Source: Hymenochaete sp. R1 (Eukaryota; Basidiomycota; Agaricomycetes; Hymenochaetales; Hymenochaetaceae). Taken from it: a DNA stretch of 59,961 bases. Below the pieces are notes generated by a model. That model saw only the letters and a list, made by a program, of their open reading frames with translations, ran no database searches and was not told the DNA's origin. Numbering within the stretch: position 1 is the first letter of the stretch; every line of letters begins with the position of its first letter. The stretch is from assembly GCA_019400425.1 (NCBI GenBank), contig JAFREE010000146.1, positions 1 through 59,961 of the forward strand, in the 5' to 3' direction. The position numbers and the translations under genes are program-made. Positions 27,278 to 38,948 of this stretch are shown here, one piece after another.

Positions 27278-28588
27278 TTAGATTGGGAATTTCATCTTCA
27301 AAAGGCGTTCCGCGAGTTCGGAGAGCCTCTTCTGCGTATCCGCTTGCTCGAGATATGCCAAGGACGCCTTTACAGCTCGATCGACTGCTGTCCAGTCATC
27401 AAGGATAATATCTTCGAGGCCGACAGGATTGAAACGGTAATACGCACCCGTCTGCGCGAATCGCTCTTCGAGTCGTGCGTGGACGCCCTCCGCGTCAGTG
27501 CTGATGTGCGCAAAGACACGGAGCATGTCAATCATGCCGACAATACCAGATCGCTGGCGTCTACCTGCTAGTCTGTACGGATTTTCATTGCGACGACCTG
27601 TACCGAGGGAAATGAGCGTGTGTGCGTACGCAGTGGGACCGTAGAGGGCCGTGAGCTGCTTCAGAGCTAACTCAGCGGGATTGTTGAAGCCTACACCTCC
27701 ATCGATATACGCACGTCCCGCATGCAGTGTTGGGTGGAAATAGGTGGGCGCAGCAGAAGTGGCCAGAGCAGCGGTGACTATCGGAACGTCGTCTCGAGTG
27801 GCCATGGAGGGGAGTGAGTCCGTGGTACGCGATGGATCTTCGAATGTCGGCGTATATGAAGAGAAGACGGTGGGATGAGTGAGGTCCTCCGTATCGATCG
27901 CAACTGCGAAGACTGGTACGCAAGGCACGTCGTGTTTCGATTCCGTGGTTTTCGGCTTCAGCGACGCGTCGGCGTCGCCGAGTGCGTCCTTGACGACTCT
28001 GCTGAAAATCTTGCGTTGCCTCTTCGTCGAGTGCTGTGAGTTGGTGAAGAGCCACCAGAGGCCCTTGAGCTGTCGACCACCGAACAGCTTCCTGGGCATT
28101 TTCGAATAGACATCAACAACGTCGTCAAGGGACCGGCCCATTCGTGCGAACAATACAGCAGCCACACCTCCGGTCGACGTTCCCCCCACCAGGTCTAGCA
28201 GCTCGCGGATGTCAACGTCTCCGGGAAGATGCTTCTGTAATGCCTGCAAGAAAAGAGGAGCAAACACACCGCGGACACCTCCACCGTCCATCGTCAGTAT
28301 TGCTCTCGCATCTTCCAGTGATGGAAGTGCGATAGGGGAAGGCGCGTAGGGAGGCAACATCGGGACAGCGCATGAACTCGTAGTTCCAAAAGATGAGAAA
28401 GACATCGCTGTCGATCTGGAAGTAGTGCTAGAGGTACGAGAGAAGACCGACGATGACGAGCTGCTAGTGGACATCGCGGGTGATATTGGCGGCTTCGCCC
28501 ATGACGCACCTGGGCTACTCCCCGTCGGGAAGACCATACGGCCAGATGAAGGTGATGAGGGCAGGGAGAAGGACTCGTCAACATCCAT
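27278..28588 (-). CDS. patatin-like phospholipase domain protein
   Basis: One exon, 436 aa. The first 75 residues are Ser/Pro-rich and look disordered. The patatin domain follows: the oxyanion-hole motif DGGGVRG (101-107), the nucleophile elbow GTSTG (136-140) with the catalytic Ser, and the catalytic Asp in DGG (296-298) after ATSAAPTYFHP. All catalytic residues of a Ser-Asp dyad lipase are present. Family role: acyl hydrolase on phospholipids or neutral lipids; some fungal members carry NACHT or TPR domains but none is seen here. No signal peptide, so cytosolic or membrane-surface. The ATG at 28588 follows an in-frame stop upstream. A TTTATAAA lies about 260 bp upstream (near 28850) and could be a TATA element. 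Confidence 0.88.
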   Translation of the reverse strand: MDVDESFSLPSSPSSGRMVFPTGSSPGASWAKPPISPAMSTSSSSSSVFSRTSSTTSRSTAMSFSSFGTTSSCAVPMLPPYAPSPIALPSLEDARAILTMDGGGVRGVFAPLFLQALQKHLPGDVDIRELLDLVGGTSTGGVAAVLFARMGRSLDDVVDVYSKMPRKLFGGRQLKGLWWLFTNSQHSTKRQRKIFSRVVKDALGDADASLKPKTTESKHDVPCVPVFAVAIDTEDLTHPTVFSSYTPTFEDPSRTTDSLPSMATRDDVPIVTAALATSAAPTYFHPTLHAGRAYIDGGVGFNNPAELALKQLTALYGPTAYAHTLISLGTGRRNENPYRLAGRRQRSGIVGMIDMLRVFAHISTDAEGVHARLEERFAQTGAYYRFNPVGLEDIILDDWTAVDRAVKASLAYLEQADTQKRLSELAERLLKMKFPI

Positions 28589-29950
28589 ATCGTCTACCTC
28601 CTCATAGATTGGTATGTTGACGACGAGGTTGGATGTCTTGTAGTTGTTTTCAGGTGAGTGAGATGTAGCAACGAAGAGGGAGTGTTATGTTTCGTACCGT
28701 GGCTGAATTGAACGTTGATGGCTGCATCGTGAGCTCGACGCACGAATGCTAGAGCGTTTGGGGATATGTTTTAGGTCGGTTTGTGGAAGGGGGGTATGGA
28801 AGGAGTTTAAGAGAAGGAGAGAGTCGAAATTACAACGCGACGCCGTTTATAAACCACAAGCCACGATGCCTAAGGTAATCCAGTACGTCAAACGTGTAAC
28901 CGAGGTAAAATTGATGATCACAACAAAACAAACATTCGCACCTTCGGTCCATGCTCACGTTTTTTATCATCACACTTAGATCGAGGAGAGACGTCGTATT
29001 GGATGTGATTTAACAATGCTGTAATGTAATGGACAGGTGGATATAGGCCAGACACCCCCAACTGACCACTTGGACTGAGGCACATTTTTCTATATATTTG
29101 TCCGTCGTGCTTTTGAACTTCTGCCCCATATCTATACGCCTATGGCTATAGCAGTACTACGAGACCAAGCATGGTTCGACACCAGTCCTTCCGATCCTTC
29201 AGCTTTCGATGTTCATCTAACAGATCAGAGTCTACCATTTGGGTAACATCGTTGGTTCAAGTGGTCGTACGACTTACTGGCCATTTTTTCCCATTGCTGT
29301 CCTCCAACAGATGCATCGTATGCACCTACGATATGCAATGCTAACCTTTCAATGACCTGCATTACAAAGATGAGACTGCTACAGCACAAGAACGATAAGA
29401 GAGGAACGACCACAAAAGGGTTGGAGGCATTGGTTCAATTTAATCGGGTCATTCTTGCGGTGGTGGACTATCCTAGTGCTAGGGACCGGCTCGTCGTGCC
29501 CCCGCTTCATATACGAGTTCCGTAGTATCGATAAGTCGGTAGGAATACTGTCCTCGATTCAGACAGAGTATTCGCGCTCCTTCCACGCGAGTTCTTTCCG
29601 CGATACCTAGGTACACTTTGCCAGTGTGCATATCTATAATCGAGATCAACAACATGGACATTAATATTGACGGGGGTCGTGCTTATAAATACGGTCGGAT
29701 ACTCTACAGGCTGGGCTTGGACGGCCGGGTGGACTTGTAATAAGATCGTTATTTTGTACTATATAAGGAATTAGGATAGCTATAGCAAGAGAAAACATGC
29801 TGCGAATACATTTTGGAACATAACAATTGAATGCGACGTGCATTGTGACTGATCGAGACGTTGTGAAAGCAAATCGAAAACATGGAAGAGAATGGAGACA
29901 TAGAAAACGTCAAGGTGAAACATTGCGGAGTCGACAGCATATGAAAGTAA
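28589..29950. other. intergenic, no supported gene
   Basis: 1.36 kb. The left part is the lipase promoter, the right part the 3' flank of the next minus-strand gene. Open stretches in 28746-28979 and 29225-29413 start at non-ATG codons or lack any recognised similarity. Confidence 0.5.
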
Positions 29951-31282
29951 CTAGAGAAAGCCTGGACCGGGATGCCTTTTGATCTGCACAGTAGTCACCC
30001 GAGCTGTATTCAAATTGGCTTGAGGGGGGAAGAGAGACGTGTTGATGGAGCGAGCAAAAGCATTCGTCCTGTCAGTGGGTCCAAGAGGCATTCGTATCGG
30101 TCCGAAAGCGTTATTAGAACGCGGCTGTGCAGGATCGCGAGCAGAAGCTTTTGCCATTTCGAACCGGATAGGGCTGACGTTCTGCAACAGAACTCGTCCA
30201 TTGGTGACCTTGATACCATCCGGTCGTCCGCCAGATGTAGGAAGTTTCGAGGGCGACTCCAATGTCGTTTGCGGACTACCAAGAGGTCGTGCCCTATAGA
30301 ACATCTGCGAAGGTGTGCCGGTTTCATGGCGAGGCGAAGGTATGGACTGTAAGCCAGTTGGCTTGTCTTTCTTATGCTTCTGTCGCTGCTTGCGAGCGTC
30401 GAAACAATATACTGCTTCATTTTGTCCAGCAACGCGAACCTTGGGAATCCGTTCGAGGCGTCGGCCCCACATGCATACAGGCTTTGCAGTAGTAATCTAG
30501 AAGCTTGTTAATAACGATCGTTCGCCGTCCCATAATACAGCGCCACGTACCGATTCTGGATTCCAAGCTTCGTGATCGACAGCATCAGGCATGAGGACGG
30601 AGCTCGGGTTTGCCTTCAAAGGTTCAGGCAAGGTGGAACAAGCTAGACGAGCATTCTTTCTAGGTATTTTCACAGTTGGTGTGAAGGCCAAAGATGTTGC
30701 AGGGCTCTCTAGTACAGTCAAGAACGGATCATCGAGAAGAGGGTCGCTGTCGGCGTTAGATCTCGAGACGCAGGTGTCCTCAACGTGAAACACATCGCAT
30801 GCCATAGTCTGGTTAGCGACATCGACGAAAAGAGAGAATATCCAAGCTAGAATGGCGAGGCAGACTTCTCCATCGAGTTCGTCGCGTTTACCCTCACAAG
30901 GAAACACAGTTGCCTTCATCCGAGTTTCGAGGTCATGAAGCATAGTATGGTCTAGTCTACGAGAGTACGAGCTTCCAGTACTTCTTGAGAAGCTTCGACT
31001 GGAGGCAGAGATGGAGTCCAAACTCCCAGACGAGACTGAAATCGACATGTCCGAGAGGGTCGTGTCGAGATCATCTTCTACCCTTGAAAACGAATCACTA
31101 GAAGCACTGGAGAACAGAGAGGGTCCTTCGTAGCGACGAGCGTGGCAAGGTGGCGGCGAGACTAAGAGAGGCTTCGTCCAGAGAAAACGTGAGCGAGGAC
31201 AGAATTCTGGGTTCTCCCATTCGAATCTATCGGGTGCATACGATCGGAGAAAGCAAGACAGGGTCCGGGAAAGCGTAGCCAT
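29951..31282 (-). CDS. hypothetical Ser-rich fungal protein, 425 aa
   Basis: Not recognised. Two exons (31282-30551, 30496-29951) with a GTACGT..TTCTAG intron of 54 nt, joining in frame. Residues about 55-110 are very Ser-rich. A hydrophobic helix-like block EVCLAILAWIFSLFVDVAN follows near residues 137-155, then a Pro/Lys-rich segment, and a basic C-terminal half with several short Ser/Pro/Arg clusters. No catalytic motif or signal peptide is seen; the hydrophobic block could be amphipathic rather than membrane-spanning. It shares the minus-strand orientation with the neighbours on both sides, but nothing suggests a common function. Confidence 0.6.
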
Positions 31283-31769
31283 GAGGAAAGATCAAGAGGA
31301 AGATGATGGGACACTGGTCGTCGTTGTCGTCGCCACACAGAACGCACAGAATTAGATTGGTCAATATTATAGAAATGTCTGTGAGGCTGGAGGGCTGACA
31401 AGAACCTCCAAGCGTCGTCCAAAATTCAGAACAAAATCGTAATCGTGAGTTTTCCGTGGCTGACAGGCCCAGCCTGACGTCCGAGATGAGAGACGGGATC
31501 CGCGGCAAGGAAGTGGGCGAAAGGACCCTGCGAAGCACAGGTCGTTATGGTAGGTAAATAAGGACGATGCTTGTGGCGGGGGCTTCAAATCCCCTTCAGT
31601 CCAAATGTGGCGTAACTTCGAAAGCAGCGTGTGGCACAGGTCTCTAAAACCTTACAGAACTGCAACGCGACATTTTCAAGTAAGCCACACATAAATGTAT
31701 ACAATCTCGCCCCGAAGGTGCATCTGAACAAAATTGATTTATATCCCTTGAAAAGTCGAGTCTAAGAGC
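31283..31769. other. intergenic, promoter of the 425-aa gene
   Basis: No coding sequence supported. Open minus-strand stretches exist but begin at TTG and have no recognised homology. Confidence 0.45.
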
Positions 31770-34700
31770 CTATTCAGCTCTATTCTCTTCATTCGTTCCA
31801 CCCCAAAATCGATTGACAAGATTCTGCCATATCCGTGTTGGGAATGTCTTTAAGAGGGCGTCAATGCAAATTCGAGCAAGATCACCTTGAAAGCACTTAC
31901 AGGAGCAGGTTCTTCACCTTCGCCATCACTCAAATCATCAAGATCGCCGTCATTTTGTTCATGATCATCTACTGGAGGATCGTCACCGCGCTCATTTCTG
32001 GTCTCTTCTTCGGCGGTCGGGTCTTCATCACCAAAGCCTCCCGGAACGAACCCTTCTCCCCTATGTCCTTCCGGATTTTGACCAGCACCTCCTGCCTCTT
32101 CCGCACCTCCAAAGAACTGAGGTATTAGATTATCCCAGAAGTCTTCCCCTAGTTGAGCCGCAACTTGTGCGAACTGAACAACGCCTTCTGGGAATTGACG
32201 CTGGATCTCCGGGCGCGCGTCATAAAGAGCCTACGATACAAGTCGGAGTTCGGGTGAGAGAACAAATTCACGTTGAGCTCATTGCTTACTTGTAGTTGGT
32301 TCCGAACGTTAGCGTCTGGAATCATCCGTGCTAGGTTTCGTGCATCGACTTCTCGTTCACGACGAGTCCTTGGTCGAAATGCAAAAATATCCTCACAGCC
32401 CGCGAAGAAGGCGTCGTCGTATTGCGAAACCTTCGTAGTAGGAGGGAGCGGATCGCAACTAAGAGACGGTGCGTGGAGGAGCTCACGAGGGAAGAAGGCC
32501 ATCAAGCGACGCGTAGCATTGGCGTCCGTAAGAGTGACTACGTGGCGATATATCGATCTGGCGAGGTTCGACTCCGTAACGCCATTACCAGACCCAAATT
32601 GTCTTTCTAATAAATGCCTTCTCCGGTCCTTTTTCGACTTGCTTCCGTAAGACTTGAATTCCGAAATGACAATCTCTTTAAACCAGTTGGCATTCTCCGG
32701 AATTTTCCATAGCGACGATGATCGATGCACGTATAGATGGGCGAGTAAATGCATGATGGACTCATGTTCATTGAGTTCACTTCGATATGGGATCAGTAGA
32801 AGCGCAAGCAGGGGTCTTTGAACCTTACCTTGCATCCACATGAATTCGGAAATCATGATGACCTCGGATTTCGCTTGATAGAGACACGTCGATTTTGTCG
32901 GCCAAAAGCGGAACGACACAGGGAAACGCCCGAATTGCTTCACCCAGAGCCGCTGTACTCATATTATTATCTTTCTGTTGCAGTCGTGAATTAAGAGTAT
33001 TAATAGAGTTCTTTGAAGCCGACCTTCTTCTGAACAGCCTCGTCTGCCTTCACAGCGAGTGCACGAGCGAAAGACCAGCCAGGTAGTGCTGTAACATTGA
33101 ATTTATTCCATCCATTACGGTCCGTCTCAAAGGTTTCCCTGGCTTCGGTTTCATGTAAGTCCCAGATTTTGATTAGCCAATCAGACATTCCTGCTCGAAT
33201 TGAGAGGAAGTCCATAAAAAGCAGTGCCCCATGGGGGTCGGTGTAGGGGTCCAATGAAAGCAATAATCGAGAGAACTCGAACGATGTCCGATGGCAGCCT
33301 CTCCGCTGTAAATCCCTATTTTCAAACGATAAGCGAAAATAGACATAAAGCTGGGATGCTTGACTCACGACACCATACGACTCAATGCGAGATAAAATGG
33401 TCGATTCTCGACTCGATCGAAGTCTAAACGATTATTTCCAGTAGTGAAAGCAAACGCTCCGATGAAGCTTCGTTCGTAAGTGAATAAAGCGCGATTCAAG
33501 AAGTCGACGGCAGTAGGGTGCTCTACTGTTGCATTAGACAGCGGAATCAAGCATGATCAAGGTATGACGTACCATCTCGATGGCGATAGACTTCTGAGAG
33601 CTGTAAAAGAGTGTCTCCGTGCCAAGGTAGCTTATTGAGAATCCCGTAAAAGCGTTCCGGGTCTATATTTTTTAAACAAAAAATAATCATACTCAGATAT
33701 TGTTCTCACCGCCTGATAGGACAGCCCCATAAAAAGCTTTCGTCACATTCCGGTATCGTTTGGAATATTCGACAGTCCACCACCGGTCACCCATCTGTTC
33801 CAAATTGACGCCACTCCTCCGAGCTTTTGGCGCAACTTCCTCAACATTCAAAAGCCGTATAGTGAGGCCTTCTCGCTGGGAAGCCGACCACCACGTTGGC
33901 TGAGGCTTCGTCAGATTTGACTTCATCGTCTTGAGTATAGCCTTGGCGCCCCTCGGTTGCTTTTCCTGCGCCTTTGAGGCACTGATCTGTCGAAAAGGAA
34001 TCTTAGTAAAAGCGCTTTCGGGATTTGCGATACAAATACAAACTTACAACCTTCGATCCAAAGAATTTCCTCATCTCAGTCTCGCTATCCAAATTTCCCA
34101 GCGATACTGAGAGCAATGCGTTCTGCTCCGAAACGAGCCTCTGGCTACTGCTTGGTCCAGGTTCAGAAGCTTGAGCGACCTGCCGCAGGTCGGGATACCT
34201 GTGCGACATGGACATTAGAGAATAAAAGTAGAATCAGGTATCGGACTAACTTTATTGACAACTCTGAGAGTGCTTTACTCAATTCATCGCCTTCGTCTTT
34301 CGTTGCCTTTCCCTTTCCTTTCCTACTTGCTTGAGTTTTCGGCTGCGACTGTCGTATTTCTTCAGTAGTGACATGTTCTGCATCCACCAGCTTGGCCGTG
34401 TCTTTCTTCTTCTTCTTCTGCAAGATACTTGTCAGACGTCATACGCTTCTTTAATACGCACTACGAACCTTCTTCTTATACGAGGACTTTTGTATTGTGG
34501 ATGTCACCTCCTCCGCCTCGTCTTCGTCTTCATTGTCGACTGCTGATTCGGGTTGAGATTGAGCTAGCTAAGAGGATCACAATTCAGAATCGCATACAAA
34601 TCCAAAGCACCACCCCTAACGCACAGCCGCAAAGCCTAGAATCTTCGGATTGGGTTTCTTCGAGACATCCTCTTCAGCTTCATCCGAACCAGATCCTTCC

Positions 34701-34786
34701 GGTCCATCATTCGTACCAACTTTGCCACCCAGATGCAATAGCTCTTCTTCCTCACGTTGCTGTCTCTTGTTTCGCCGCGGAGCCAT
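31770..34786 (-). CDS. RQC1: RQC1/TCF25 ribosome quality control complex subunit
   Basis: Twelve exons (34786-34625, 34567-34469, 34417-34251, 34198-34048, 33986-33710, 33662-33573, 33525-33369, 33315-33024, 32974-32829, 32779-32290, 32230-31901, 31823-31770) sum to 2415 nt, 804 aa. Seen: start MAPRRNKRQQREEEEL, an acidic and Lys-rich N-terminal third, WWTVEYSKRYRNVTKAFYG, FLNRALFTYERSF, RLDFDRVENRPFYLALSR, RRGCHRTSFEFSRLLLSLDP, and the C-terminal FDPLPPT-like CDPLPPTTKVSQYDDAFF. These are hallmarks of the TCF25/Nulp1/Rqc1 family. Known role: with the Ltn1 E3 ligase and Rqc2 on stalled 60S subunits to mark nascent chains for degradation. All introns are 48-61 nt with GT..AG; the donor of intron 8 (GTCGGC) is weak. 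Confidence 0.93.
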
Positions 34787-35278
34787 ACCTCTTGTCTATG
34801 GACAGAGACTTTTTCACGTGTTCTCGGCCGAAGATTTGTCGCCACAAGGCGAATGGAGGGTTGTATTATGTGCTGAAAGCAAGGGGTGAAGAGGAGGTTA
34901 CCAGCACCAGCTCTAACGACTCGGATGACCTTCCGCCTGAGTAATAACGTGACTCGGCGCGGTCATGGTCATGTCGCCCCGACCTCCCCGACTCGGACGC
35001 GAAGCTTAAGCTTGACTACTGACTCTGCACTGGTACTGATACCAGTTGAACCCGGCGACCGTTGACTCACTCATGGACAATTTTGAAGCTCTTGAGCCTT
35101 GCTATGATCCCACCCACTTGGACTTACTCAGCAGAAAATTGTACACTCTTTAAAATAAGATCCCGCAGAAGTCAGTATTTAATACTATTTATGCAACGGT
35201 ACAAATCGAGAATTAGAGGTGTGTAGTAGTCTAATATATTATAATGGTTGGAATTCCAGGCTGAATTTTTTTTGGAAA
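34787..35278. other. intergenic, RQC1 promoter
   Basis: 492 bp between the RQC1 start and the stop of the next minus-strand gene. No coding sequence supported. Confidence 0.5.
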
Positions 35279-37406
35279 TTACATCACTTCACTTGAAGAC
35301 GAACCTGCTTGGTCACCTCTGAATGAAAGAGAGGCCGGAGCCTCAGCCTCATAATCCATCCGCTCGTCGACAAGATTGTCAGGCTCGTCTATTAACATGC
35401 CCGATTGCCCGAGGAAGCCAGCGGCAAGTCTAACGTTGGCTGCATTTTTTCTCCGTGAGGAGGGTAGCAGCACGCCGTCTTGCGATCCATTTTCCAGAAC
35501 AGGGTCGAGGTGATGATTCAGGTCTGTTTCTTGTACGATACCAGTACCGACTGTAGGCGCTGCGTTATCATTTCCGAAGAGCGAGTCTGTATCGGACGAT
35601 GACGTTTCTGCTGAGGAAGACGAGGAGCTTGTATCACGTTGGCCCGCAACAACCGTATTAGCTTTCGATGAGTTCAAATGTATCTCTAAATCACTTGGAT
35701 CATCGATATCGTCAGACTCATAAATCTCTCTCCGTAGGTCTTCTCCATCCAGGTCTTCATCACTCCCGAGCTCTTGCAACTGAGCTCGGGGCTGAATCTG
35801 ACAAAAGGCGTTGTACATCTTCAATTTGACTTCCCCTGCAATTCTCGGACTGGGACTGTATCCGATCGGAATCACTTTCGGTTGTTCATACTCCACTAAT
35901 GACTCGCCCGAGTCTGGATCCGTGGTCGTAGTCTCTTTGCACCGAACGCAAACAGTTTCAATGAAAAAAACCTCGCTGAAGAGGGCTTCCCCGGTTCCTG
36001 TTGTTCTTCGACCCAATGATTGACGGTTGAAATCCAGGGCCATTGTCAAGGGATTTGGCATGGGTGGTGCTGAATGATCCGGAGAGGAATTCGGGCTCGA
36101 CGTGCTCCGTTGTGGTGCATTTGGTTGGAGATTGCGCTGCTCATTGCTGACCATTGACTCGTTGATGTCAGAGGAGCATCTAGGCCCTTCGAGAAAGACC
36201 ACGCCGACTTTCCATATCTTCAATGCGGTTGAAGTTCCGTCTCCAAGAAGCTCGCGAATGCGTTTTCTGTTCCACGCAACAATGAAGTATGTGTTTGTTT
36301 CGTCCAACGTTGTCGGCTTGGGAATAATTCGTTGCAAACAGAGAAAGCTATTGTCATCCAGAATGAAAGAGTCCCCATCGAATGCAAGGCGTTCGAAAAT
36401 TCCCGTCTTTGGATCGAAGATGTGCATTTTTATCAAATTATTGTCGCTCTGGAAGGCCTAAGATCGGTACTTCGCTGCTTCAACTAGTCATTGGCAAACT
36501 TTCACTCACTTCTTCATCGTTTCCCTTAATAACAATGATCTTTTCGCTTTTATCACGTATGTCGAAAACAAGCTCCAGGCCTGGATTGGCGCCAAAGGGC
36601 CCAACTTCGAGTGGAACGGTGTTAAATTGCGGCTCTTGCAACCATTTGCCTCTCCGAAGATCAGCGACAGCGAGCGTCCCTCTGCGCGATGTGTCCACAC
36701 TCTACGTGCGGGTCAGAAATACTTCCGGCCATGAGAAGAAAATAACCAGATGCTCACAACGCTAACCCCTCCGAAAACGATAAGCCTGAGGTTTGACTTC
36801 CCGATCTCCCCAGTAACGATCATCGATGCGTTGTACCTCACTAGCTCAACGTGTTTCGTTCTTTTGAGTGGAATCTCAATCCATTCCATGTTCGTGACAT
36901 TAATGCATAGAAGAATGGGCCCCCGCCGCGAGTTCATCCTGTTTGTATATGCTTCGAGTTCACCTAGGATAAGTATATAGAGTAGCTTCTTAGAGTCATC
37001 GCGCAGAATGGCTCCCACAGGATTCCTGAGCAAAGGTAAATTTATGGGATGATCTCTCAAACGCTCAGCGTCTTTGTCCCAAGGGCCTTCTTTGAATAAA
37101 TTCCTCGGATGCTTAGTTTTAGTGATGGCCGCCTTTGACGATGTAATTTCTTTCAGTTACATTTGATCTGGTTAGAAGGTACGACGTGCTCACCCCATAA
37201 TTCGCCCACTGCATCAGAACTAAATCACAGGCATAGAAATCCGCAGTGGGGCGGGTCGTAGTCGAAACATTATCCTCATTCTTTCGCCATCGTATACCTC
37301 CATAGATATACATCCTATTCCCCACTGAATCGACGACACGGACGGATCCTTCGTTGATTGATGGCCTTTCTCCGATGGCTACTTCTCGGACTAGAAGTGA
37401 AGGCAT
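35279..37406 (-). CDS. kelch-like beta-propeller protein with acidic C-terminal half
   Basis: Four exons (37406-37194, 37132-36758, 36701-36510, 36448-35279) give 649 aa with introns of 56-61 nt. The N-terminal 370 residues contain spaced blade-like motifs: NRMYIYGGIRW, FYACDLVLMQWANYG, LRLIVFGGVSVV, DLRRGKWLQEP and MHIFDPKTGIF, the pattern of degenerate kelch repeats (hydrophobic strand, GG, then an aromatic/Trp strand). The C-terminal 280 residues are Ser-, Asp- and Glu-rich with a run of Ser (about residues 535-545), and look disordered. No F-box, BTB or other partner domain seen. Mushroom genomes hold many such kelch proteins of unknown function; a protein-binding role is the family inference. 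Confidence 0.65.
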
Positions 37407-38259
37407 GATGTTGGCGAGGGATGGTGGTAGAGGAAAGACTCAAAGAAGCTCTTTAACTGCGGGACCTTCCAGTGTAGGCGTAAAGACGCGTCGCGCAGCT
37501 AACACGTGATCGAAACGCGAGACGCCTACGCCAATTTTAATCTCCGATCGAATGTCTTGCCAATGAAATCGTACTGGTTGAAAGTCTCTTTGTCTTCTAC
37601 ATCTGGGGAGTCACAGCAAAAAAACCTGCCCCCCTCCTTCTAGTACTCTCCATATCCGCATACTTCGATTTGTACAGTTCGAGTTGGGCAACCAATTTAG
37701 TACGAATTTAAGAGGTCGGTTTCTCTTCCAAGAAAGACGTTCTGAGACTTGATGACATTCGTGTAGATTACAAGGGACGCATCGAGGAATCTCATCAGCC
37801 AGTTGATGAAGCATAAAATTTTCTGGAGGCGCGATGGGTATGTATCTGAGGGATCCGACGGAAATTGGCAGTGCGGTACTGTGAAAGGTTTGAGAAGGCG
37901 ATTGGAAGTCACAGTATTGCAGCGTAAGAGAAGAGGACAGACTAAATCGGTACATACTAATGCGGCTCGCGCTCAACGAGATCAAATACCCTTAACATAC
38001 CATATTCCGAGCGTTCCTGTACAGGCTCGGCTTGCTTTCCAGAACCATGCGATGGAACATTTCAGGATTTCTTTCGTTTGAACATACAGATGACATGTTC
38101 TCAAATATCATACACCAAAGCCGAGGGGATGCACTGCATGGTACAAAAGGAGAGATCTTCGAGATCTTGCAAGAAACGGAAAAAGTAAGAGGGATAAAAG
38201 GTTTCAAACCACGATGAAATCGAAGAAATATTCCAAACTTAGTTCCTCATGGTCAGTAT
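37407..38259. other. intergenic, no supported gene
   Basis: 853 bp. Contains the promoter of the kelch-like gene on the left. An open minus-strand stretch at 37611-37985 lacks an ATG start and a recognised relative. Confidence 0.45.
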
Positions 38260-38948
38260 TTAAGCAGTTGCAGTAGCAGACGAAGCGTCCATCGACTCCG
38301 TTGCATCGCTAGCGGTAGAAGAGGCATCTCCGGACTCGGAGAGAGATGTTGCGGTAGCACTATCTGTAGCGCTAGTCGAATCAGTCGCGGCTGCGGAGCC
38401 CGAAGAGTCGGTGACCGTCGCAGAGGGATCCACAGAGGCGACCGAATCGGAAACAGAAGGGCCACCATCCTGCTCGCCTTGTCCGCTTTGACCATCCTGG
38501 CCATCACCAGGGCCACAGTCAACGATGCTTCCACCGTCACTGCCGTTTCCAGGTCCATCGGAGGGGCCGCCGGAGGGCGGACCACCCGAAGGAAGAGCTG
38601 AAGGCTCGCCTGATTGGATGGCGGAGCCCGATGGAACGTCAGTGGGGGCACCAGAAGGAACGTCGGTGGGTACGCCGGAGGGGACGTCAGTCGGGACGCT
38701 TGACGCAACAGACGTGCTGTTTGAGGTAGAAGTGGCTACGTTAGACGAGAGCTCGGTGGCGGAAGCGAGCGAGCCACTTGAAGTCTCTGAAAATGGACAC
38801 GGGTTGGATCAATTTGAGTATGAGCTGGTAAGTAAAGACGAGACATACCTTGACGCTTCCCGGCGCCTGCACCGAGCGGAGCGGCGAGAGCCGAGCTCGC
38901 GACGAGAACGACGGAGAAGAGAGAGAAAGCGCTCCTGAGCATGACCAT
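38260..38948 (-). CDS. secreted Ser/Thr/Pro-rich protein with octapeptide repeats
   Basis: Two exons (38948-38849, 38786-38260) give 208 aa. Residues 1-23 form a clear signal peptide (MVMLRSAFSLFSVVLVASSALA, cleavage near ALAAP), followed by GKRQ, a possible Kex2-type site. The mature chain is almost only Ser, Thr, Ala, Pro, Gly and Asp: three copies of an octapeptide [VA]PTDVPSG, then a Gly/Pro-rich segment with one Cys (SIVDCGPGDG), then a Ser/Ala/Thr/Asp tail. No C-terminal hydrophobic segment, so no GPI anchor is predicted. Likely O-glycosylated, extracellular or wall-associated. A second in-frame ATG at 39047 would add 33 residues before the signal peptide; 38948 is preferred because it gives a normal leader. 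A TATAAA lies about 120 bp upstream. Confidence 0.8.
38626..38697 (-). repeat. three tandem 24-bp units coding [VA]PTDVPSG
   Basis: Within exon 2 of the secreted protein. Three perfect-length units with synonymous and V/A changes, so the protein repeat is better kept than the DNA repeat. Confidence 0.85.

Noticed and set aside
37611..37985. Open minus-strand stretch before the secreted-protein gene
   Set aside because: No ATG, no recognised motif, no credible splicing to a start.
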